In this document: positions 43,609 through 54,704 of the stretch, piece by piece
Numbering within the stretch: position 1 is the first letter of the stretch
Layout: the number at the start of each line of letters is the position of its first letter
Source of the DNA: Aurelia coerulea
Lineage: Eukaryota > Cnidaria > Scyphozoa > Semaeostomeae > Ulmaridae
Direction: 5' to 3'
Length of the DNA: 64,000 nt
NCBI GenBank assembly: GCA_039566865.1
Contig: CM076958.1
Span: 11,012,501-11,076,500 of the forward strand
The notes under the pieces: generated by a model
What the model saw: the letters and a program-made list of their open reading frames with translations, nothing else
The model's database searches: none
What the model was told of the DNA's origin: nothing
Position numbers and translations under genes: made by a program

Positions 43609-45180
43609 GAACGGTAAACAATTTTGTTGTGGTACCAAACTTACGTGTCATTTCGCACAATTTGCAAAACAAGATGGAAACTTCCATCCGTCGTCACTGA
43701 TCTAATTCTGCTGCTTGCTAAGGCAATTTTGATCAATGTTGACTGACTTCAAAGGAAAGTAAAATGACTATCTATTATGGATAGAAGCTTTCAATGAATG
43801 TGCAGATGGTTTGAATGTGAATATGGGTGTCGTCGGTACGTCTCGAAAGCGGAATGAAAATGATCGAAACTGTAGATTGCTCATCACAAGGGCTAGAAAC
43901 GAGGGCACGTTGCCATTACTACCATTACTCTATTACTTCACCACTAAAAAAGCTGTGCTCACTAGCCGTTGTGAATGAAGGTTCAGTTATTACCTTCAGT
44001 TTAAACAGCCGTTTTTATTCCTACTGTTTTGCACAGATTCGTAGTATGAAAATCCAAATATTTAGGCCCAAAAGAAAATCTTCAGATTTCTAAAATAACT
44101 TTTTAACCTTCTGTTTTGGTTCCATTCCTAAATCAAGTTCGGGCGTGTAGTAGTCATGTGGTGGAAGTCCCAAGTCACTTGTGGAAGCAATAGCTACATC
44201 CAACGACTTCTTTGAGAATTGAGAATTGGGCCCTAGGGTAAGTTGTAACAGAAGCAAGCTGATACCTGTCTACCTGAGTAATTGTTGTCACAAGCTATTA
44301 TTTCGTACTATTTCATATCGCAAATGATAAAACCCTTACATTTAAGATAAACGTTGTAATAAAGTCAAGAATATTGCGTTTTGAGATACTATCATTGAAC
44401 ATAACCTTCGAAAAGTATTTTATGGCTCCTCATTATGCCTGATGTTGTAAGTTTCAGAGTTTCAAGGACATCTCACACTTTGGTAACTAATTTATTGAGA
44501 ACCATCGGTTTGCTTATTTCATTTGTGTTGTTACAACTTGTCCCAGTGTTTGTTACAACTTGCCCCGGGCATGGGCAAATTCAATTGCAGCACTCATGGC
44601 AAGTTTTATGTCCAATTTGCCAAAATCACAATAGCTACACGAATGAGAAACAACTTGAGTTCAGCAGTCAATAGCCCAACGTATTCAATGGTGATATTGC
44701 AAGGAATCTGCTCGTTGCTTCCAGACTGATTACAAGTGGTAGTTTCGCTCCTCCGCCAAACTGATATACCCCACTACAACTACGACTCATAAACAAACAA
44801 TAAAATTTCCGACCTATTCGAGGGAGCCTTTGTTTAGAAATCTATATCCCGCATGATACATTATAATACTTTTAGGAAAATATTTAAAAGAAGCACTTGA
44901 TAGATGTAGAAGCGAACTGAATATTCCACAACCAGTAACCTTATTGCTCTTGTCACTGTATATACTTTATACATAAAGTATACTTTATACTTTATACATA
45001 CATGTATATACTTTCTTCCTGTTATCTAATTTACTAGTTGTTATAGTAATAAAATTATAGGTTAGTGTTAGTTATGTAGGTTACTGTAGTTTAGTATCGC
45101 CAAGCGGCCACCCCCCGCCAAGCCTTGCATTAGGTAGCACATTTGATAAATAAGATACATCAACGCAAACGCAAAACGAA
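43609..45180. other. Intergenic with an AT palindromic microsatellite
   Basis: At 44957-45012 ACTTTATACATAAAGTATAC and related words form an AT-rich palindromic microsatellite. No supported gene. Confidence 0.3.
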
Positions 45181-45657
45181 TGGTCTGCCGCCATGATCTG
45201 TGTTGCGTAGGATAGGCTCCCAAAGGAACTAATATTTACTACTGAGATTTGTATATCGAATTGTAAATATAGATCCAATTCCCATGAACAAGGACATATT
45301 TGGTAAGACAATACCACGAGTTGGATTTGATTGACAGCGCAATTCAAAACGATCAGCGATCGCAGACAAAGGAAATTATCTCAACCACTCAACCAGTAAT
45401 TCAAAACAAACAAAGGCGCGAAAGTTTCTCTGCTAGCTCGCTCGTTGTGCATTCCAGAAATTGTTTTTAAGAGCAAACGGGAGCACATACCGAGAGAAGA
45501 AGGATATATCCGCATATCTACCTATGGCATTTTATTTATTTGGTTTAAGAAGCTGAACAGTAAGTGTTTTAATTACACCCAAAAAAGTAAGAGAATTGGA
45601 TCGCCTCCCAATCGGCTTCTGAACCAAAGAAATAAAATGCCCAAGGCAGATGTGTAG

Positions 45658-45730
45658 TGGACTTGCCCAAGTCGTCTTGTAAGGAAGAAAGAGACTCTTT
45701 CTTCCTTACAAGACGACTTGGGCAAGTCCA
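45658..45730. mobile_element. GACTTG hairpin element, 73 bp, 9-bp target duplication
   Basis: Begins TGGACTTGCCCAAGTCGTC, ends with the complement, and the arms pair almost perfectly to the centre (AAGAAAGAG / CTCTTTCTT). GATGTGTAG is duplicated exactly at 45649-45657 and 45731-45739. Smallest complete member in the window. Its tip has one C fewer than the others. Confidence 0.88.
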
Positions 45731-46008
45731 GATGTGTAGATGTATCCTTCTTCTTTCGATATGTGCTCATGTTTGCTCTTAAAAGCAATTTCTGCAATGC
45801 ACAACGAGCGCGCTAGCTACTTGGGTTTCAGAAAACGTTTACGGATTTGTTTGTTTTGAATTTATGGTTGAGAGAATTTTCTTTTGTCTGCAGTCGCTAA
45901 TCGCTTTGAACTGAGGTGTCAATCAAAGACAACTGTTGCTATTGTATTACAAAATCTGCCCTTGTTATTCCCATGGCCTTTTCTGCCTTTTTCGTTTTCA
46001 CTTACATC

Positions 46009-46042
46009 GAATTTAGCACACAGTATTCTGTGTGCTAAATTC
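46009..46042. repeat. 34-bp palindrome inserted in one foldback arm
   Basis: GAATTTAGCACACAG pairs perfectly with CTGTGTGCTAAATTC around TATT. The opposite arm lacks it, so it is an insertion (or a deletion in the other arm) after the arms formed. Confidence 0.75.
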
Positions 46043-46150
46043 AATAACCAAGTGAATTGCTTCTTTGCTTACCATTCGATATCCAAATCTTCGAAGAAAA
46101 CATTTTTTCCTCTGGAAGCCTATTCTGTTCTTTCATGAATGGAATGGCAG

Positions 46151-46654
46151 CTGTTTACGTTCAAGCTGAAATAACAGACCGACCTCTTTCAAAACAGATT
46201 GCAAGGACAAACCAATCATATTTGTGCATTTCGCTTCCTGCACGGTGATTGGCCCTCCCAAGACTGGGAGCGAGCAGGCCAGGTTTTTTGCAGTTTGGTT
46301 ATGAGTCCCAGTTTAAAAGCAATCTGTCCCCTATTGTTCTGACCTTGGTTACTGCTTTATTTACCTTATTTACGCTGCAGCTAAATGCATGCATCACTGA
46401 GTCTCCATGACCCTGATTTCTTTGGATAAAGCGAATTAACACCAACTTCTGGAATATACAATATAGATCTTTATCGATTTTATTTTCATTCATCGAAGGG
46501 GACAGATTGCCATTAAATGGTCTCGGTTTGGCAGGACGTAATGTTGCTTCTAAAGAGAAATTAAATTCTTCCAAAAAGTGTTACAACTGGTCCTTGTCTC
46601 CCCTCCTGCAGGTAAACTGCTTTTTACATAAAAATTGAATTTTTCATAAAGTTG
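46151..46654. other. No recognised feature
   Basis: Sequence between two palindromic elements; only short open frames. Confidence 0.25.
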
Positions 46655-46663
46655 GGAAGGGCT

Positions 46664-46807
46664 TGGACTTGCTCCAAGTCTCGCTCTTGATCAACAAACA
46701 AACGGGAGGGGAAGGAAGGGGACGAGGAAACAAAAGGGAAGGGAAAGGGGAAGGAGAGCCCCTTTCCTTCCCTTTTCTGATCGAGAGCGAGACTTGGAGC
46801 AAGTCCA
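46664..46807. mobile_element. GACTTG hairpin element, 144 bp, 9-bp target duplication
   Basis: Ends TGGACTTGCTCCAAGTC and complement; the stem continues TCGCTCTTGATC against GATCGAGAGCGA. GGAAGGGCT is duplicated exactly at 46655-46663 and 46808-46816. The interior is a purine-rich block, AAAGGGAAGGGAAAGGGG followed by its pyrimidine complement. Shares the subterminal TCTCG(C/T)TC with the copy at 12245. Confidence 0.9.
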
Positions 46808-47052
46808 GGAAGGGCTGGGCAGTGGCTAGACCAGAGGTGCAGCCTATCGTCTTTCTGAATGGGGTGTGCCAATTTTTTATTTATTTGATTTAAAATAAGA
46901 CTAATTTTCAACTTAGAACCCTCCCTTCTCTGCAAATCGTGGTGGCAGATCCCTGGCAAGAAGAAGAAAATATCTTATGTCTGGCTTATCAAGTTATCTT
47001 ATAACACCATTAAGATGGCTGATAAAGGTTTCAAAAATTTGGCAATCGCACA

Positions 47053-50000
47053 GACAGAGCGGAAACGATGCACGCATGCGCACTAATGTTGCCTAAATCG
47101 AAGGATGGAAGGCAAAAATTCACGCCGTCGGAATTCTGATCGAGCAATGAACATCAAATGTTTTCGATCGTAAATGCTTCTTTGCGGCAATTTATAGAGG
47201 GAAGATATTGATTAAATGGTACACATCTTGTTCAGTTTTCTTTTGCCTTTTTGTTAAAGGTAAAAACGTTTATGTAAGCAGATTTTTTCTCTGTCAAAAT
47301 AGCTCAATGAAATTGCAAGTGGAAGCTAGGACTGGAAATTTCGAAAGTGTCGCCCCTATGAAAGTCCCAAACATAAGGCCGTTTCTTAACACATAAGGGA
47401 TTTTATGCTTTTAATCTAAGAGTTGGGGATGCCTCCACCATATATCAAGAGTTCTCGTGAATCCAAGGTTGTTCTTGCTCGCAACACTGAAAGAAAGTCG
47501 AGGTTTGATTAATTTCGAAAATTGTAAACGTCCTCGAAATTTCACAATAATAGTGTTGATTCACGGCAAGGACCTTATTTGGTGGAAATTGCTTGAAATC
47601 ACTTACCAATGAATGAATTCTTGTTAAAACCAGTTGCAAAATTGGTGTATCCTCAAAATACAAGAGTTTTAGTCACAAATTGACCATTATTTGCGATGAA
47701 TGCCGGCAATGTTTCAAATAAATCCAGAAGTCTTGCCTAAAATTGGCTTCTTCCATGTTTCTAGTCGCTGGAGATGCTTCAACTCGTCACTGAAACTCGA
47801 CTGACGCGTAAAGCACTTGAGAATGATGTAAAATATATACTCTGAGTATTTAAAAATCAAAGGCATGCATTTTCTAGAAAAGAATAAGCTTCTCCACAAC
47901 TTCTTCTGGCCAAAACAATCCCAAAAAAGATATAAGAATTTCACAAGGAGAACGCGCTATTTCTCTGACGCGACACTGTATTCGAATTTCGAATAACAGA
48001 GGGGTAAATGTCAAGTTTCATCATAATTTTGAAAAATGTTTCTGAAAGAAGCTAAAAAGACAAATATTTTCGAAATGCAAGATCAGGGGGGAAATTGATT
48101 TTCACCTTTGCATCCATACACGTATTTTTTCATAAGAAATAAACTCAACTCTCAGTGCGCCAAAAAATTAAGAAACTCCAGTACTGGGAAAATATAAGTT
48201 AAGAAATTATTTATTTTGATGAAGGTAATCCTTGACATATTCTTACTTTACTTTCGTTTGTTTCCTTTATCACATACTCTTATTAAGAAAGGCTTAAAAA
48301 GCCTTGTTTTGAAATACTCACGAGGGCACATGTAGTGAACAGTTATGGTTCATGTTATGGAGCCTCCAAAGAAAGTCGGAAGAAATTCTGAGTACTCAAC
48401 ATCTGATAATTTTAAGAAGCTTTCAGTGCTGGCCCACCATATCTTTAGTTTCTTATGAAAAATACTTGCAATGTGTTTTTTGATCACTCTGCTATAAATC
48501 TAAAACGGTTTTTAGAAAAATGGAGAAAAAGGCCGCTAAACTGACATATCAAATTTCTTCAAAAAGTATTTGAAATCCACCCAGCTGCAGTTTTGGAATG
48601 AGCAATAGAAATCTCGCATGCTTGAAGAATGTTGAAGATTGATTGAAGACTACAACTGTTACTGAGGTGTCTTGGCAAGGAAAAATATTATCATATTAAT
48701 ATTTTTCAAATGCTTTCGATTCCTTAATTAAAACCACCCGTGTTTCAGGCATATTTTTTCAGACTGCCCAAGCAAGTTTCCGCAACAAAGGGGCCCGTAC
48801 CAAAGCCTACTAAACATTAACTGCGATAAAGCTTCATTTTACGCTAAAAATATTTTGTTCAAAATCGTGCCTAAAGTGCAAAAGAAATATTTGTTTGGCC
48901 GGAAAATATAAAAGGTCGTACTGCCAGGCAGACTTTCACTACTTTTTCGGGAAACTTGAATGATCATTGGTAGAAAGTTTCTAGATTTTTTTAAATGTTT
49001 CCTAACTTTTGAGTAGATTCTTTCCCTTCTGATCTTGACTTCTGTCTGTTATTTCAACTGCTATTTACTTGATTCATTTCGAAAATATTTTCTATTTGGC
49101 TTCTTTGAAAAACATTTTTCAAAATTATGATGAAACCTTTGTGAAACTTGATATTTACCCCTCTGTTATTCGAAATTCGAATACAGTGTCGCGTCAGAGA
49201 AATAGCGCGTTCTCCTTGCGAAATTCTTATAACTTTTTTGGGATTGTTTTGGCCAGAAGAAGTTGTGGAGAAGCTTATTCTTTTCTAGAAAATGCATGCC
49301 TTTGATTTTTAAATACTCAGAGTATATATTTTACATCATTCTCAAGTGCTTTACGCGTCAGTCGAGTTTCAGTGACGAGTTGAAGCATCTCCAGCGACTA
49401 GAAACATGGAAGAAGCCAATTTTAGGCAAGACTTCTGGATTTATTTGAAACATTGCCGGCATTCATCGCAAATAATGGTCAATTTGTGACTAAAACTCTT
49501 GTATTTTGAGGATACACCAATTTTGCAACTGGTTTTAACAAGAATTCATTCATTGGTAAGTGATTTCAAGCAATTTCCACCAAATAAGGTCCTTGCCGTG
49601 AAGCAACACTATTATTGTGAAATTTCGAGGACGTTTACAATTTTCGAAATTAATCAAACCTCGACTTTCTTTCAGTGTTGCGAGCAAGAACAACCTTGGA
49701 TTCACGAGAACTCTTGATATATGGTGGAGGCATCCCCAACTCTTAGATTAAAAGCATAAAATCCCTTATGTGTTAAGAAACGGCCTTATGTTTGGGACTT
49801 TCATAGGGGCGACACTTTCGAAATTTCCAGTCCTAGCTTCCACTTGCAATTTCATTGAGCTATTTTGACAGAGAAAAAATCCGCTTACATAAACGTTTTT
49901 ACCTTTAACAAAAAGGCGAAAGAAAACTGAACAAGATGTGTACCATTTAATCAATATCTTCCCTCTATAAATTGCCGCAAAGAAGCATTTACGATCGAAA

Positions 50001-50109
50001 ACATTTGATGTTCATTGCTCGATCAGAATTCCGACGGCGTGAATTTTTGCCTTCCATCCTTCGATTTAGGCAACATTAGTGCGCATGCGTGCATCGTTTC
50101 CGCTCTGTC
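47053..50109. mobile_element. 3,057-bp foldback transposon, ~1-kb arms, 9-bp target duplication
   Basis: Ends GACAGAGCGGAAACGATGC and the exact complement; AATCGCACA is duplicated at 47044-47052 and 50110-50118. The left arm (47053 to ~48085) and right arm (~49070 to 50109) are almost identical: only a few substitutions were noticed over ~1 kb. Spacer of ~985 bp, including a second element (48117-48475). No transposase. Very long inverted repeats and 9-bp duplications are usual for Mutator-like (MULE) and foldback elements; assignment is inference. Near-identity implies recent insertion or arm gene conversion. Confidence 0.9.
48117..48475. mobile_element. ACACGTATTTTT element, diverged copy, in the foldback loop
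   Basis: TACACGTATTTTTTCATAAG opens it and AGTTTCTTATGAAAAATAC closes it. Inner words (TTAAGAAACTCCAGTACTGG, CCTTGACATAT, TAGTGAACA) match 55065-55427 in the same order, with more decay at the right end. Confidence 0.65.
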
Positions 50110-50118
50110 AATCGCACA

Positions 50119-51032
50119 TGAAATGCTATATTACTTCGCATACTTGGCGACCAAAACAGAATATCGAAACCGTAAGATCTTCTCTAAATAATCCTCAATT
50201 CGATGAGACTGGGAAATTTTTCTTAAAAGTCGGAAATTTCTTTGGTGGGATCGAAATTGCAATAAAAAAAAAACGAGTCACTGTAGAAAAAAAGAAGAGT
50301 TCTAATATGGAAAGAGCAAACAAAGTGCACAAGCTTGAAAGCTTATTCTAAAGGTTTTATCACTTGAATATTTTCACAAACAAGACGAAAGTGCGTGGGT
50401 ATGAGTCGGGTAGGGTAGCTATTTCCGAAAGATATTGGAACGTGATTGGGAGAGAGGTTTGATGTTCTTTACAAATTTCCTTGTGACGCTACATTAAAGA
50501 GCCATGGTCACCCATTGTCAGCAGCTATCGTTATTTCCTATTTTGGGCGTGGAGCTTAAAAAATTTTAATGCAGTTTTGATCCTAAATAGATGGTATGTC
50601 TGAGTTATGAAAATAAAATTTCTTGCTCAAAAGCAACATCTTGCAGACACAAATTCACAGTGAAAGCACGTTTTTACTTTTGTGCTCAAAATATGTTTTT
50701 CCATCGAAAATTTTGCAAACTTAGCTGAACATTCCTTAATCTCAAATTGCATGTAGAGGGTTAGAATGAGCATATTCTGTGCAAAAATCAGATTTTTTGC
50801 ATTTTTCTGCAAGGCGCGAGAGCCAGTGTTGCAATTGCCCCGTGTTACAATTGTTCCCGGTCTCCCCTACGCTTACAACATACTTGAGGTGTAAGTGAAA
50901 CAGTCCACACTTATCTTACGGACAGACACCCCGTGCTCAGAATCTTACAGAGCCATGATCCCCCAGGGTCCTTTGCGGGCACGCTACAATTCCAGCCTGC
51001 CTGAAAATCAAATTTGGCCTAAACGGAAACCA
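50119..51032. other. No recognised gene
   Basis: Contains an inverted copy of the GCAAAGGACCCTGG word at about 50962-50980 (see 51773 and 54516). Other open frames are short. Confidence 0.3.
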
Positions 51033-51034
51033 TA

Positions 51035-51617
51035 CAGGGAGTTTCAAAAAAGTATGCCCCATTTTTCTAAAGACTGCAGCAAAAGGGCAAAAGATTATCG
51101 CCAAAGTTTTATATGATGTTACTCTTGAGATGTTCAAATAATGTTTGCTGCCATCTCCGTAAAAATTCGTTGAAAAATGATGGAGCTATGACCTTTAGAA
51201 GACCAAATTTGCCTGATGGCAGAACCAGCAGTCGGTCTTACTATTTGTAGTGATAAGTAGCTTCACGTGAGGTAAGAAATAATTTCTGTGAGGTCAGAAA
51301 TAGTGCAACTCCCTGAGGATCATCGAAATTTTCACGAGAGCTAGGATATTGCAAGCTGCTGTTTGATTTTCCATCCAGGAAGCCATTTATCGCTGAAAAA
51401 TAGTAAGACAAAATGGCCGACCGCTGGTTTCAGTCATCTGGCAAATTTGGTCTCCTGAAGGTCATAGCTCCATTATTTTTCAACAGATTTTTATGGTGAT
51501 GGTAGCAAACTTTAATTGAATATCTGAAGAGCAACATCACGCAAAAGTTTGGAGAGAATCTTTTGCCGTTTTCCTGCCATCTTCAGGCAAACGGGGCACA
51601 ATTTGTGGGACACCCTG
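51035..51617. mobile_element. Mariner-like foldback element (CAGGG tip), ~200-bp arms
   Basis: Left tip CAGGGAGTTTCAAAAAAGTA, right tip complement of CAGGGTGTCCCACAAATTG; TA at 51033-51034 and 51618-51619. Arms pair over ~200 bp (GGCAAAAGATT, GAAAAAT(G/A)ATGGAGCTATG, AGACCAAATTTGCC). 583 bp, no gene. Confidence 0.82.
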
Positions 51618-51794
51618 TAGATCTAGATCAACAGCGCAGTAGCTGAACTGATAGCTAGAACGGTTCAACTGAAGAAAAACATTTTGCAAGTTCAATTACT
51701 GCAGTCCGATTCATCGTTTCTGCTCAGGCAAAATTTGATTGTCAGACAATCTGAAATTTTAGCGTCTTCGCAAAGGACCCTGGGTGACAATGGC

Positions 51795-51909
51795 TAGACT
51801 GATTACGATGAGTCCCAGTAATCGCTATTCAAAACTAGACTATTACACCAGACCGAGGAGCGTCCAGCAGCATTTCAATAGCGATAATTACGACCATATC
51901 ATCAGTCTA
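51795..51909. mobile_element. 115-bp inverted-repeat element, 9-bp target duplication
   Basis: Ends TAGACTGAT and ATCAGTCTA; arms continue imperfectly (TCGCTATT on each side). GACAATGGC is duplicated exactly at 51786-51794 and 51910-51918. The surrounding GCAAAGGACCCTGG(G/A)TGACAATGGCTA also occurs, uninterrupted, at 54513-54542. Confidence 0.82.
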
Positions 51910-51918
51910 GACAATGGC

Positions 51919-52734
51919 TCTAATAAATAAAAAATGTAGGCCAGCAAGAGTATAAATTCCAAATCTTTAAATAGGCTGGTGTAAAATCCAGTTACCTATT
52001 TCTTTGAACTGAATGACTTCAAAGAAACTTCAGCTATTTCTCTATAATTCTACCGTTAAACTTTTCTGAAATCTTCAATGTTTTCAGAATTAGAGTGTTT
52101 TTCTCCTTTTTCGAGAATTCAGGAAAAATTTTCAAAAAAGCTTAAAGCCATCGTAATTTCTAATCTGCTTGGAGCAACATTAAATAATGTCGAAGAAAAC
52201 CATAGTTTATGGATATCTACAATATGGTATCAAGTAAAAGACTGTCACTTGTCTGCTTTATGATTTAGAAATTTGATGACGTCACATTCTCAAATGAGTT
52301 AAAATGTAACGTACGCTGAAATTTCGAAAAATATTGAAACTTTTGAAAAGCCCAACGGTAGAATTGAAGATAAGTAACTAAAGTTTGTTGCAAGCCACTC
52401 AGTCAGAATAAATAGATCACAAAATTTTACACCCACCTTTTTACGTTGAGTTAAAGATTTGGAAGCTATGCTGCCAGCAAGAATATACAATCCAAAGCAA
52501 TGTAACACAGAATTCAAGTGAATTGCAAATGCACATAGCTTCGAAATCAAAAGCAAGGCAAATGCAGCACAAAAATAACCACGAAAACAGGTTTTCCTTT
52601 CTCTACCTGTAAAGTATGAGCAAGCAAGGGGGTGGATGGTAGGGATTACAAGGAATCAACGTGATAAGTCTTCCTGTACGCAAGGCATAAAAATAATATC
52701 ACAAGAACACAAGTCTGACAATAACAAGAAAAAA
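51919..52734. other. No recognised feature
   Basis: AT-rich; short open frames without family resemblance. Confidence 0.25.
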
Positions 52735-52922
52735 ATCACTCAGCTGGTGTCCACCTTTTAGCGGTCAAAATATGTTCAAGAAAGCTTTTCGATTCTTTAT
52801 TAGCATGCAAGCTGTTAAGTCCAAGTACATCAGGGCCTAGCCCTTGATCTTTCCTTCTCTGCTGTAAAAACTTTTTGTCGGTTTCTCTTTTCTTTGTAAT
52901 ATTGTGCGCATGCTCTTCTTCC
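52735..52922 (-). CDS. Candidate terminal exon of an unknown minus-strand gene
   Basis: On the minus strand, TTGTTTTTTCAG is a strong acceptor, followed by EEEHAHNITKKRETDKKFLQ, QRRKDQGLGPDVLGLNSLHA and a short end closing with WTPAE and TGA. The frame also stays open upstream of the acceptor. It is a charged, probably helical C-terminus. I recognise no family and no upstream exons were found between 53 and 54.4 kb. Confidence 0.4.
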
Positions 52923-54394
52923 TGAAAAAACAATTGATCAGTCTGTAACAGCTCTATCTCATCAATACTGAGAGACTGAAACCAAGTTTGATTTTTCATA
53001 TCTTTCTAAGCATGGGAAATGTAGGTGACATTGAATTCATGGAAATTACTTAACTTTGAAATGCACGAAAACGGGCCGAAATCGCACAATAAGATTGCGA
53101 GGGATCTCCTCCTATTGAGCCATGGGCAAGTACATTTCACTTACCTGAAGGGCTGAAGAGTGATCTTTACACAAGTATTAGATCATTTACGTTACTGCTT
53201 CTATACAAATTCGATTATAAACCCTTGAAGGCGATGACATTTTTTTGAGTGAGGCAATTCTTCATAACTTTGATCGAGGGTTTCAGTTCCTATTTCACGC
53301 ATTTTGAGGTAACAGACATTTTGTCAATAAAAATTGTACCTAAAAAGATACAAAAAATGCTCCAGCCTTTCGGTTATTAACCAAGCTATGATTCATTCTA
53401 ATTTATCAAGTATTCTCCGTTTTTCAAATGTATGAAGTTCTTTTTGGCGCACCGCACCCGGCAGTAAGAAAAGATTACAGAGACAGAGATAGGAAGGAGA
53501 GTTCTGTAGTGGCAGGGCCGTGCTTATTTAAAGGTATCAGCAACTTATAGATGGCATTCTTACATGTAACGTTAAATTTCCAAGTACAGGAAGAATTTAA
53601 CGAGACCACAGATACCATCAGTTGCAATTAATGCTATATCATCTCAGATCTTTGGGGTCACTAAAAAACCTAGTGACAACGTACTGTATATTACTACAGG
53701 GTATCCCAAATCCTTAAAATGTTTAGAAGTAAAAGAACCCTTTTCAAGCTTGTAGTTTGCCAGCTATTCATCATGTTCATCCAACCTGATTTTTGTAGAA
53801 TAAAACTGTTTTTGGCCATAGAACTACGAATATTTTCCAAAATAATGCAAACTACTATATATATCATTCGAAAGAGTTTAGCGAGCGAAACTTGATTCTT
53901 CTTGGTTACTTAAAGGAGGGTTAAGTCCCTCGGGAATTTTAAGGAAGTCTTTGCTTCACAAAGTTTTCCAACCTCCTGTATATCATTCAAAAGTGCAGGT
54001 CATCCCAAACAGTAATACGAAGTTAGATTTGGCATAGATAGAGTGACTGGTTTGACAGTCACCCATCTATCATAGAGTGCAATGTGGTCAGTTGTTTGCT
54101 CCTATCCTATACTTTATCAATAAACTTTGAGAGAGATAACCTTGACTAGGAGGGGCTATTCCTGCGCTCACCATTTCAGAAGGAATGGCTCTTATACGCT
54201 ATTCTGCTAGCAGGTTCCTGATCAGATGTCATTGCAGTTTCATAGGATAACGAATTTGTTTTCAAATCTTCATTTCATCAGCAAAAAACTTCATATAATT
54301 CTCAAGGGACTAAGCCCCCTCGAGTCAATAAATTCAATAACGCTTGAGAGATTCAAGTTCTGCTCTCAAATCTGTTTTAAATGATACCTACCTT
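52923..54394. other. Intergenic with two isolated element ends
   Basis: A right-type end GGCGCACCGCACCCGG finishes at 53461, and a TA-preceded left-type end CAGGGTATCCCAAATCC starts at 53697; neither has a convincing partner. GTCACTA...TAGTGAC forms a small hairpin at 53656-53678. Confidence 0.35.
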
Positions 54395-54545
54395 GCAGTC
54401 AGGGGTGGCGCCAGAAATCTTGCGGCTGAGGGGCTGAAGCTTCCGATGGGGGGGGGGGCTAAAATTGCTAAAATTTGCTGTTTTCGGACGTTATTCTGCC
54501 GAATTTGCTTCGGCAAAGGACCCTGGATGACAATGGCTAATTAAA
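54395..54545 (+). repeat. hAT-like left end and unoccupied target sequence
   Basis: CAGGGGTGGCGCCAG at 54400 with a G-run at 54450-54461 resembles a hAT left end; no right end was found. It is followed by GGCAAAGGACCCTGGATGAC and AATGGCTA, the intact form of the sequence split by the element at 51795-51909. Confidence 0.5.
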
Positions 54546-54704
54546 TGGTAACGAATTTGATCACAAAGACCTGTTTTAAGTATTCCGCGATGAGAAACTC
54601 TTTTAAAATCCCTTGTAACGACGATTTTAACCAACTATGTCGGCAAGATAAGAATCAAATGTTTTTTTGCAAATTTTTGCTAGTGGTCCATGCAGAAAAC
54701 CTCG

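Larger units (their letters stand above)
45181..46150. mobile_element. Foldback element with nested palindromes
   Basis: The left arm (~45181-45525) and right arm (~45733-46150) pair over about 350 bp with scattered differences (for example CGTTGTGCATT(C/G)CAGAAATTG, TTTTAAGAGCAAAC, GATTTG(T/G)ATATCGAAT). The right arm carries an extra 34-bp palindrome at 46009-46042. Between the arms is a second inverted repeat (45528-45645: GGCATTTTATTTATTTGG against CCAAAGAAATAAAATGCC) and a complete GACTTG hairpin (45658-45730). Outer ends and target duplication could not be fixed. No coding capacity. Confidence 0.7.

Noticed and set aside
47208..49954. Pairs of almost identical open frames on opposite strands at 47208-47396/49766-49954, 47445-47663/49499-49717 and 47714-47944/49263-49448
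   Set aside because: They are mirror images produced by the two arms of the foldback transposon, with no start context or family resemblance.
53697..53985. Complete TA element from CAGGGTATCCC to CCTCCTGTA
   Set aside because: The right end matches only a few bases and the arms do not pair; kept only as a lone end.
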